Assembly (NCBI RefSeq): GCF_037975245.1
Contig: NC_092580.1
Span: 35,125,001 to 35,189,000, forward strand
Origin: Apostichopus japonicus
Lineage: Eukaryota; Echinodermata; Holothuroidea; Aspidochirotida; Stichopodidae
Reading direction: 5' to 3'
DNA length: 64,000 nt
Made by a program: the position numbers and the translations under genes. The notes beneath the pieces were generated by a model. The model had not been told where the DNA came from. It worked only from the letters and a program-made list of their open reading frames with translations, and ran no database searches. Every line of letters starts with the position of its first letter. The stretch's first letter is position 1. Positions 34,301-46,300 of this stretch are shown here, piece by piece.

Positions 34301-37300
34301 TAGTTTTTGTGGAGGTGAGAGATTAACTAAGTACTGCTGTACATTTGAAGTGTCATTGGCACTTCAGAACTACTTGTAATGAGTCTGTTTGTTATGACAT
34401 ACATAGTTACACATATTCTTTGAGTCCATTAATATCTATGGACTATGGGATTGACTTAAGCTTTTGGTAATGTTGATTTATGAAATTAAGATAGAAAGTT
34501 AAGTTCCATTTATGTGATATGTGAACAATAATTTCTACATTTTTAATTTTCCGCAGTTATGGGACATTGGAGGACAACCACGCTTCAGGAGTATGTGGGA
34601 GAGATATTGCAGAGGTGTTAATTGTATTGTGTAAGTTTCATATATTACCTCAAAATAGTATGAGTACAGCAGCAGCATGAGTATTGTACTTTCCCAGTTT
34701 CCCTTGTTATGAGTGAGTTGAAGTTAGTACAATTGCTTACTCCAGCATCAGCATATACAGTGTAGTATACTAGATTTCCAAAATGCACCCATTACATGTA
34801 CAAATTGATATGGCTGAGTACATGGCAACTACTGTACAGTATGCTATAATATGAGTATGGCCTCACTACAAATCTGTTCAATGAACATGTTTGTAAGGAA
34901 GTATCACCACTGGAGGAAATGAAATTGAAAGACAAGGCTGTACACAAAACTCTTTTGTATACAATGACTGTCATTAATTAAAAGTCACCTTTCCAAGTTC
35001 AGCATCTTACCTGCTACTGGTTCTACAGCATCTACAGATATCTTACTGACTGTGTGCCTGCTATACTTACATCTTTTTTCCCTGTCTTTCTTTCATACTT
35101 TAAAATAAGCTATATGGTGGATGCTGCAGATTTAGAAAAGATAGAAGCTTCAAGAAATGAACTTCACAATCTGTTGGACAAACCCCAGTTGCAAGGCATT
35201 CCGGTGAGTATTACACAGCACTATGTAACAGTTACTGCCTCTTGAGTATTCATTCAACTAAGTGGATTGTGTTCTGTAAAGTAATTACTTTTGACTGAAA
35301 AACAGGAATCATCCTCTATTGCTATGAAGCACCTTTTGAGTAACCATGTATAAATATACCTTGACTTACTGTGTACTGTACTAGTGCAAGGGCAGGTCAG
35401 TTTAATAGATAATCTCTTGCAAAGTTGCTAGGTCTGCATTAATAACCAGTACAGTAAGTATAAGAACCCAAGTGGTTTTTGTGCAGGTCAAAGGTCAAGA
35501 GTGGCTGAAATACACAAGGTTGAAAGTGAGTTTAATACCTCACTGTTTCTGGTGCAAGTTAAGGTCATTTGCGATAACAAAGTAAGCAAAATTTATCTTG
35601 ATATATCACCCATTAGATACTAATATTTACAGTACTTGCTATTGCACTTTTTTAAGAAACTTTCATGACACTGGAATAGGCTAACAGCTATAAGTCTGGC
35701 AGAGTCAGTCAGGAACATTTTTATCCGGTATCGCATAGCAATATACGATGCAAAATGTTCACATTCCATACAGGTGCAAAGATGTATTAGTTTCTGTACA
35801 CAATAACTACTGTACAGAATTGAGACAAAAGTCAAACTGCTACACAACACTTGAACACTAAGTTATTCCTTGAAGTCAGTCTGAGACCTATCCCATTTGA
35901 TACAGCAGATATATACAAAGTGCATGACATAATTATGCATCCAACAACAATTGCTGTTTCCTTCCTTTTGCAAGTGAAAGTATGAAATAACTGTAGCTAC
36001 TCTATACAGTTCATGGTTTTCATGAAAGATAGGCATTCATTGCATTTTCTGAATATTAATTTATTATGAATAAAGTCTAGCATTTTGTCACTTTTTTGCT
36101 GATATTTGAAAATAATTTAATGTTACAGGTAACAGTGAATATCAGCTTAACAAACTTTCTGAGATATTGGAATAAATGTCCTTGCTATGGCAACCACTTA
36201 CACTCCAGTACTTACTTGTGCACAAGGATCTTTTTAAGTAATTTACAACTGTCATATAACAACAAGATTCAGCTCATTGATGCCCAAAATATCAGCATAA
36301 CAATAAATGACTTTTCTTTGCATAAAATTAAACTTTAAAACAGATAAACTTGAATTAGTCTGATTCTTTTGTAACTTAAGGAAAGCAGCTTGTTTAGTAA
36401 TTGAATTGTGTGATCATTGTCAGTAGAACTAGTACAACATGTGCTCTGCTCTGCACTCAGAGTAATACAGTGCAATGACATGCTGTACATACAGGATCAT
36501 ACTTAGTACGGTGGTCTACCATAATGATCTCACAGCACTTGTTTAAATTGATGGGTCTTTTGTAACTTAAAAGGATTGTCTGGTGGCACAAAGAAGTTAC
36601 CTTAAAAAATGATACATAATTTTCCAAACATGTTGTCAAAGTATGAGAACGCTAATGTTGCGTTTGACAGAGAAACAATTTTTAATCGTTAAGGATGGAC
36701 ACTTCCAATATGATTTGAACAGTACAGAACCTGACGTCATCTACGCTAATGCAGATTGCGACATAACCCACGCTCCGTACAGTACCTTCAGTAATCACAA
36801 CAAAACCCGCGTTTGTATACAGATTAATTTTTTCCTTAATTTTCGGTGAAATTTCTTATAACTTAGATATGTTTTCAAAAAAATCTTTCACCAGACAATT
36901 CCTTTAAGGAAAGCAGCTTGTTTAGTAATATAATTGTGTGAATCATTGTCAGTAGAACTAGTACTAGAAGGTAGTATGTCCTCTGCTCTGCACTCAAAGT
37001 AATACAGCAATGACATGCTGTACATATAGGATCATACGTAGTACGGTGGTCTACCATAATGATCTCACAGTACTTGTGTAAATTGATAGGTCTTTTGTAA
37101 CTGAAGGGTCTACAATAGCAAACATGACATTTACCAGCTATTCAAGGTATTGTTGGTATACATCACAGTAATATATGCCAATGTGTACCCTCCAGTAGTA
37201 TTTTGATTGAATCATCAGGATCATCAGGACTCTTGTACTACTGGTATAAGCTTAGCTTGATTCTACTGTGATCCATGCTGCTCATGTACAGTATTTATTA

Positions 37301-40300
37301 GCTTTCCTTATTCTCTACCAGGTTTTAGTTTTAGGTAATAAACGAGATTTGCCAAATGCTCTCGTGGAAAAGGATCTCATTGAAAAGATGAACTTGTCAG
37401 CAGTACAGGACAGAGAAATTTGTTGCTACTCAATTTCGTGCAAGGAGAAGGAAAATATTGGTAAGTAAATGTCACTAAATATGATTGACAAAATAAACCA
37501 CGGCAAGGAAGTAATGGAACACTATATAAAAAAGTTGAGAATGAAAAAAGTCAGTGCAGGCATACAGTAGCAGTTTATTGAGGTTGACAATGCCCAATGG
37601 AGACGTATTGCGATAAAACCTGATGGTTTAACATCTAAAAATAGTCTCACTAAATCCCCTATAATCATGTCGATCGATGCAAGAAAAATAAGCCTAAACT
37701 TTATACACTCCTGCAATTTGTGCACAAGCCTTATAGTAGTATAAGAGATGAACTGTGCTTAAATTAAAGATTTGTTTATGTGCAGTGAAAAGAATATGCT
37801 GCTATTACGTGGATTTGAGTGATGTAGTTCAATGCGTCACCAAGTGGCTATCATAAGTCTGGTCAATTATATTTCCTTCAATAAGGCAACAGATATTTAC
37901 TAATGATTTTGAAAGTTTACAGTCTGTAAAAAAGGTTAAAAGTCGTTCAAGGGATAAAGTGCTGTGCAATGGTACATTAAGTTCCTTTCTATTTTATGAA
38001 TAAATGTAATGATATGTTTTGTACTTTACCACTGAAATGTGAAATCTAAGCAGATGTGATGCAGGTGCTTTGAATAGTGATGGAAAAAGGAACAAGTTAA
38101 GCAGATCTATTATTGCCCGGCAAACCATAGCTACCTGGTCCTGAAAGTCAAAATTAAAGACAAAAGTCATTTACTGTACATCATTCTCCACAAAATATGA
38201 TTGTTTTCTGTTAAGTTGAAAGTTCATTTGAAGCCAGGAAGAAGTATGAGAATCTTGTAAATAGTTCCAAATGACTGCATCAATCTTGCTGATCATGTGA
38301 ATTCAACAGTGGTGAAACCATTTTTTATCTCAATACATTACATGTATAGAGATATTGTAACAGTAAGTGGGACTTTCTCTTCTCTTAAAAATTTTTCAGC
38401 GTCTTCAAACAAAGTTCTTTTTCTCTGGAATTTCCAGAGCAAGAATATATCATATAGACCAACAAAAGTTACTATTTTTTATTCCAGAATTGTATCTCAT
38501 TCTGTGACTTTTTCACCGATTTATGTCCAAATTGGGCCAATTTGGACTGAAAACACACTTTGTCACACCTGTTTTGCACACGCTCCAAAACTTATGTTTT
38601 ATGAAAGAGAATAGAATAGAACTGTCTTTCAACAGTGGTATCGTCTAAGATAGGGTCCTATGTATTATATATTTTATTAAAATTTTAAACTTCCATTTGT
38701 TGTTTACAGGTAGGTATTAATAAGAATTTTACTACATGTATATGACATTTAATGGCTTTTATTTGCTTTATTTGATGTTTAAATGATTTTTCTTTCTTAA
38801 AACAACACTGAGCTGCCTCCCCTACTTTTAGTAGAAAGGTCCGTTTTTGATGATTAAGCCCCGCCCCCAAGTCTGTTTTGTAGCAGATTGGCTATGACTC
38901 ATAACAGCTACATGTTAGATATACGAAAATGGCTACCCTCGCGAACAATTTTCTGTTCTGTAGTTAGGTACGCGAGGTGTTAGTGTATTGCATGCTAATT
39001 ACATTCTGTACTGCTGAATTCTACGTAACATCCATTTAAGGATAGTACTGGTGTAGTGTTCAACCGATTAACCTAATCGGAATCGGAATCGGTACGAATA
39101 TTGCATAATCGGTACATAATCGGAATCGGTAAAAATTACGTGGAATACCAGTTATGTCATACCGATTATTCAAAAACATATGGAAGGTGAAAATATCATT
39201 ATTCAAAAACATATGGAAGTTGAAAATATCAACTGATGAATTAGGTTTGTTCTTTTACTACGAAATATTAAAAAAAGGCACCCCCTATACGTCTTTCACA
39301 GTGTATACTTTCATCAAATTAGGCTGCCAGGGTCGCCGATTTTGCTTCCTTCGTGGTTATTGGCTGCATATTTCTTGGCACAGTAAGCATAGCAGCAATA
39401 GCAATTTCGCGAATTCAGGAATGTGCTGGACAGGGTAGGAAATAAGCGGGGGCGACGGGTGATTCGCCCTCGCAAGTGCTAAAAAGCCCTCCTAAAGCAC
39501 AATTACGAGTGCGAAAAAGAAAAATGAAATATAAAAAAATCGCCCTCTTTATATCAGGTGTCTGTGTAAAATTAATTGTGACATGCGTTTGCTTTAGCTA
39601 GGAATTGCAGTTGCATCGCGAATCGCGCAGTTTTCTCACCCCGCATCAAAATTTGAAGCAGTGCGAGAGGGTCGCGCACAATCACCGGGAACTTCCCGTG
39701 GTAAATTACGGCCTGCAGTACCAGCGAAAATAACCTAAAATCCTCACAAATCTCCGACCACATAGTAGCCTTACTTCACACTAAATCAACTGCATGGAAA
39801 TCTAAACTTGACATCTGTTTATTCGCTCTAGTTGTGTCGCAAATAAAAACTAAAAATATCCACGGAAACTGCAATCTTCGACCACATGTTAGCCTAACAA
39901 CCACACTAAGTCAATGGGAAATGTAGCCTAAACATCGGTTTGCAAAAAAAAAAAAAAAAAAAATTGCGTAGCTTAGTTTACAACTTTCAATTTGCTGGAA
40001 ATCGGCATTTGTTTGGAAGGTAATGTAAGTGATATGTCTTATAGAGGGAATGTTATATTTTATATTGGAGTAGTTTCTAGTTGTTATTATTTCTTTACAT
40101 CAATCTGGTATTACATTTTAGAGTAATTTTAAACAAGTTACGATGGTACAATTTGCTTTTCAGTTTGATTGGCCTAAGCTTACACATTCTAATTGAACCT
40201 GAATGGAGTTATATAGGTAACGAATAGGTATGTTTAACTTCAAGTTCGTAACATTTCTATTTGTTCATAAACGGTATAATACTGAAAATAAGTACAAAAT

Positions 40301-43300
40301 ATTGTCGGAATGAAGGCAATATGTCATTAAAATTTACACTTTGGTAAAGATTGCAGATGGATGGTTTGACTGAGATACTTTTTGAGATGGATATTTTGAG
40401 TAACTATTCGTAGCCCATTTCAAGCCATTAACAGGTGACATTTACGTCGAGGTGGTTAGGCCATTCGCTTAGCACAGTGCTGACTAGGTAGGATGTCATA
40501 TCTCCGTATTTTGGAAATTTAAAAAAAAAAAATTCTTTCCGAGAAACTCCAGAGGTAATTTGGTACATACAAAATGGTACCTTAGAGCCTTGTATAACAA
40601 CGAAGCAAAAGGAAACTGGGGAAAATCACAACAATAATTGTTTCTGTCAAACTTTATTGCCGATTTCGTATAAACGGGATATTTTCTCATTTTCAAATAA
40701 TCGGAATCGGTACGATTATGAAAAAATAATCAGTAATCGGTATTTTCTGTTATGCATAATCGGTTGAACACTATAATGGTGTTCAGGTAGCTTTTCAGAG
40801 CAAGGGCCATGATAAGTTTGTTTGATTGCCCTTCATGTATTTTGTATAATTACGTATACACATTCTTGTATTTCTGAAGGCTATTTACTGTAGGCCTAGT
40901 GCAATTTAAAAAAAAAATATATATATATATATATATAGGCCACTAGGCCTATTAGGCTTTCAGTGATAGCCACATTAGCATTGTACTGGTGTTCAGACAG
41001 CTTTTCCTAGGAAGGACCAGGGTAAGTTTGTTTGATGGGTACGTATAAAAGAGGAGCCGGCCATAGCATCACAACTTTGATAAGACAATAAAAATTGTAT
41101 AAGGTTATGTTTTATTTATAAGGATATAGGCCTAAGATGTATAAGGTTATAAGAAGTATGTTTAGCTTTCTTTTGAACCTGTAATGTTTGACATCAAATG
41201 TACAAAAAATTAAAGTAAAATAACAAAATGGAGAGGAACTGAGGTGGCTATTAGGGGAAGAGGAGGCCACCCATCACTTGCATATAAAAACTTGTAATCT
41301 TCTTTTACATTATTTTTTCCAAGTCATAAATCCATGAAATCTTCATGTCCGAAAAATTGAGATGGAAAAACGTGGGTTGTTTTGATATCTAGAAGTGGAC
41401 ACAGTTTTGATGGTAGTCACCACTACAGTCTACATTAACATACAGTAGGTCAATAGGCCTAGCTCTCAAGGCAGGCATCAAGAATATGGTCGAGTTGTTC
41501 GCCTCTTCTAATTTGGCTGTTGTCATTGACATCAAACTATATGACCAAAAAGTCCAACAGAGACTGACCTAAGATGAAGGATACCACATGAAAAACAAGT
41601 TCTTAAATATTCTATGACATTACTAAACCTTGCAACGTCGTTCTTTCGACTAACAGGCAATAAGCGCTAAAGGCAAGACTAGCAGGATAAAGTGTAACCT
41701 GCAGAGACTATTCGTGGCAAAGTAGCAAAAATGCAAGTTATATATTTGTTGTACCATGATTGATATTGATAATTGTAGAGACAGAGCAAAGATTTGAAAT
41801 TAGGAATCAAAATTAAAACTTCCAGTATTGAGATACTGCATCATTGATGCTCTTGTCTTAAAATTGTTTGCAGTGTTACATTAAATCTTCTCATGTGAAT
41901 TGTTGCATGTACTAACTTAGCTGTACGTCCATCAACAATGGCAGAAAGGCGATTGCTCACACATCCTATGGCAAAGTTTTTACCAAACTTGGTGATGTAA
42001 TAACATGTATTAAAGGGGGAGGGGGGAGGAGCGACAGAGGTAGATCAAAGTCTTTTGAATCCCATCATTGGTCTCCCAGCAAAAAATGTACCCTAATTTT
42101 ACCGCGGTAAACTATGGTAAATGTGTGGTAAATAGGGTAAATGTGTGGTAAAATTGTGGTAAAATCAACCGCGGTACATTTACCGCAGTTTTACCATGGT
42201 ATTACCGCGGTAAAAGTGCGGTACATTTACCGCGGTAAATTTACCGCAGTTTTACCATGATATTACCGCGGTATAAGTAGGGTAAAAGTGCGGTACATTT
42301 ACCGCGGTAAATTTACCGCAGTTTTACCATGATACTACCGCGGTATAAGTAGGGTAAAAGTGCGGTACATTTACTACGGTACATTTACCGCAGTTTTACC
42401 ATGGTATTACCGCGGTAAAAGTGCGGTACATTTACCGCGGTAAATTTACCGCAGTTTTACCATGATATTACCGCGGTATAAGTAGGGTAAAAGTGCGGTA
42501 CATTTACCGCGGTAAATTTACCGCAGTTTTACCATGATACTACCGCGGTATAAGTAGGGTAAAAGTGCGGTACATTTACTACGGTAAATTTACCGCAGTT
42601 TTACCATGGTTTTACCGCGGTAAAAGTGTGGTACATTTACTACGGTAAATTTACCACAATTTTACCATGGTATTACCGCGGTAAAAGTAGGGTAAAAGTG
42701 TGGTTCATTTACTGCGGTAAATTAACCGCAGTTTTACCATGATATAACCGCGGTATAAGTAGGGTAAAAGTGCGGTACATTTACTACGGTAAATTAACCA
42801 CAGTTTTACTATGGTATTACCGCGGTAAAAGTAGGGTAAAAGTGTGGTACATTTACTACGGTAAATTTACCATAGTTTTACCATGATATTACTGTAGTAA
42901 AAGTAGGGTAAGTTTATATGGTACATAAACTACATATGTGAAATTCCTACAATTGTGCCATGATTAACCACAGTAAAAATAGGGTAAAACTATACGGTGC
43001 AATTATACTATGGTAAATTTACCATAATTGTACCACAGTAGAACATATATGGGTCACACTATGAAACATGATGGTACATTTACAGCAATTTTTCCATGAT
43101 TTTGTCCCATATTTTTGCAATACTGATATGACAAACCTTTTGTTCTACTCATATCTTAATGTTGGCAATATAAATTACCTGTGGATATGAGTTGAATAAA
43201 GAAGAGAGACAAACTGCTATTCTTATATGTTATAGTATGCATCTCTTTTCCTAAAAAAAATAAGCAGAGGATAGATACATAGAGAATTCCTTCATGGAAT

Positions 43301-46300
43301 CCCTGATGTATTTGAGAGGAGACAACAATTAATTCTTTTTTCATTATTAGGGAGAACCTAAAAGCCTTTAAAATGAAAAAAGAACTATATAAACTAGCAC
43401 ACATAAGGCATAGGTTCTGTGCCTCAACACTGTGGCACACAAAAATTGACCAATCAGTGTCCTCAGATTTGGGTATTCTCTGTCAGGTCCAATAAATGAC
43501 TACAAGTCTATGTAATTATGTTCAGAGTACTCTTTCCATTTAAAACAAGTCTTTGAGGACAATAAGAGATCAAAAGTCCAATCTGGACTACCAATCAAGT
43601 CAAAAGAAGAGAGTCAGGAATCATACCAGCTAGGGTAAATGAAATTCAACAAAGCTTTCTCATGTGTGAAACCTCCATGGATTTGATGAATTAAAAATTG
43701 ATGCATTCTACAACTGAGGACTTATATGTCAGGCATACAACCATTACAATAAGGGTAACGGCATATAGCCAAATCATAATACAGTACACTGATGGGTGAA
43801 ATTCAAAGGAATATATGGTGTACATGCTAATTGAGATAAGGACAAAATCATGCTCAATGTAAGGTAAAACTGTCCTGCAATTAGTGTAAAATCATGGTAA
43901 AACTAAAGTAAAAGCGTAGTAAATCTACGGTAAAATTGGGGTAAAATGTGGTAAAAGTTTGGTAAATTGAGGTAAACCTAAGGTAAAAGCGTGGTAAATC
44001 TAAGGTAAAATTGGGGTAAAAGTACGGTAAACTGTGGTAAAAGCGTGGTAAATATACGGTAAAATTGGGGTAAAAGAACGGTAAAACTGTGGTAAATTTG
44101 GGGTAAAAGCGTAGTAAAAGTGTAGTAAAAGCGCGGTAAAAGTATGGTAACACCGTGGTAAATTGCGGTAAAATTGGGGTAAAAGTGAGGTAAAACCATG
44201 GTAAATTTGTGGTAATTTACTGCGGTAAACCGCGGTTTACCGCGTCCATAGGGCCAAAACACCGCGGTAATGTACAACAAATTTACCGCGTTTTTACCCC
44301 GGTTTTACCGGGGTAAAAGTGTGGTATGTTACCGCGGTAAATTTGAGGTAAATTTTTTCCTGGGCTATTGTTCTTCACTCTTTGTTAATAATACTTATCA
44401 TATAGATTGCATGTAGATATGTGATGTCCATCCAGAACTGGATGGAATATGACTTATCATAAGGATAAGGATTATTAGGATTGCTTGTAGATACTTTGGA
44501 CAATTATAGCAAACATCTCCAGAGCTGTATGGATTAGTGTTAATCATATCTACTGCAAGCTATTTCATATGGATTGCTTGTAGATGCTGTGGACAATCAT
44601 AGCAAACATCTCCAGAGCTTTATGGAGTAGTGTTGATCATATCTACTGCATGCTATTTCATATGGATTGCTTGTAGATGCTGTGGACATTCATAGCAATT
44701 AGCAAACATCTCCAGAGCTGTATCGAGTAGTGTTGATCATATCTGCTGCATGCTATTTCATATGGATTGCTTGTAGAGGCTGTGGACAATCATAACAAAC
44801 ATCTCCAGAGCTGTATGGAGTAGTGTTGATTATATCTACTGCATGCTATTTCATATGGATTGCTTGTAGAGGCTGTGGACAATCATAGCAAACATTTCCA
44901 GAGCTGTATGGAGTAGTGTTGATCATATCTACTGCATGCTATTTCATATGGATTGCTTGTAGAGGCTGTGGACAATCATAACAAACATCTCCAGTGCTGT
45001 ATGGAGTAGTGTTGATTATATCTACTGCAAGCTATTTCATATGGATTGCTTGTAGAGGCTGTGGACAATCATAGCAAACATCTCCAGAGTAGGGTTGGGC
45101 GATATTTGCTTTTTAACGTCACGATAAATAGTTCAAAAATTATCACGATATTTCGATAATTACGATAATTTTTCCTCTATCAGAATTAGCGTAAATGTCG
45201 AGCTTTGAGTGGACGAAGAAAGATAGATATATGGTGGGGACATTCAAAGAGAATATATGAGTTTGTTATGAACTGTTCCCTTGAAAATAAATAAATAAAT
45301 AACCAAGGAAAATTTTAGTATTTTTGTGTGTCTGGCGATAAAAAATTCGTAAGTTGAGGATTGAAAATGCTGACAACTTTTTAAATTTAAATTGTCACGA
45401 AACTGATGAAAATTTTGAAATGACAAGTTAGAGTAGCTATATTATGTGATAAAATGAAAATAATTTAATCTGTCTTACAATCTTTAAAAAGTTTAACTTA
45501 CAAAACTTTTGATATATATGAAACAAACTACGTTCGGTAAAGACCCGTTTCTAGACTGCCTAACAATGAACAGCGTGCACTATACGTACTGTACATCAGT
45601 TTACAACTGCAGTGTTTACCCCTACTTAAATATCACGGTAGGCTACAGTACATGTGCTGCGAATTTCCCAGGTACATTGCCAAACAACCCCCCTGTCTAA
45701 CACCTGTTTGTTAACATTTTTGGCACGTTTCCAAAAAACTTTTCATGGAGTAAACTATTTTGGCTCCACTCTAGATTAACTTAGGTCAGTCAATAAAGGA
45801 TCGGTAAAGTTATGCGAAATATTATCTTAGACGTTCAAGAAGAGTAGGTAAATATCCCCGTAACATTAAGGTAAGAAAAACACACCTCAAGCCAACCGAC
45901 TCCTCCGCATGAACAAAACCATCTATTCCCCATGATACACCAGGCACAGTCTACAGTATACCAGACATAGCACGATATCAAGGCCCCAATAGCTACAGTA
46001 TGGCCATCTTTATGGAAGTAAACCTTTTAATCCCATATTTTAGGCCACTTTGCATGATTAACTAAATGCTAAATATTGTTTCCATGTCCTTGTAGAAAAC
46101 GTCAACTTTGCAAAATACAATAAGTTATGTTTTTGTTGCTACGTGAGATCCGTAACCGACGAAGTGGTTAGGCTACTTACTATACACTTAACTATGGTAG
46201 GATATTAATTTTTCCTTTTTTGGGGGGAAATTCTAGAAAATACTTTCTTTTTCTCCCGCTTAACACCAGATGTGGACTTATGGTTTATTCGTAAATGGGT

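Larger units (their letters stand above)
35204..37321 (+). other. ARL8 intron 4
   Basis: A 2.1-kb intron with a direct duplication of about 195 bp (36376-36566 and 36904-37104) split by a TTAA-flanked insertion. Otherwise AT-rich and featureless. Confidence 0.85.

Noticed and set aside
38297-38614. 105-codon frame in ARL8 intron 5
   Set aside because: No recognisable domain; Ser/Phe/Ile-rich composition as expected from AT-rich DNA.
42075-44364. An 8-bp target duplication ATTGGTCT/ATTGTTCT for the second foldback-like element
   Set aside because: It requires unequal end definitions on the two sides, so I left the duplication unassigned.
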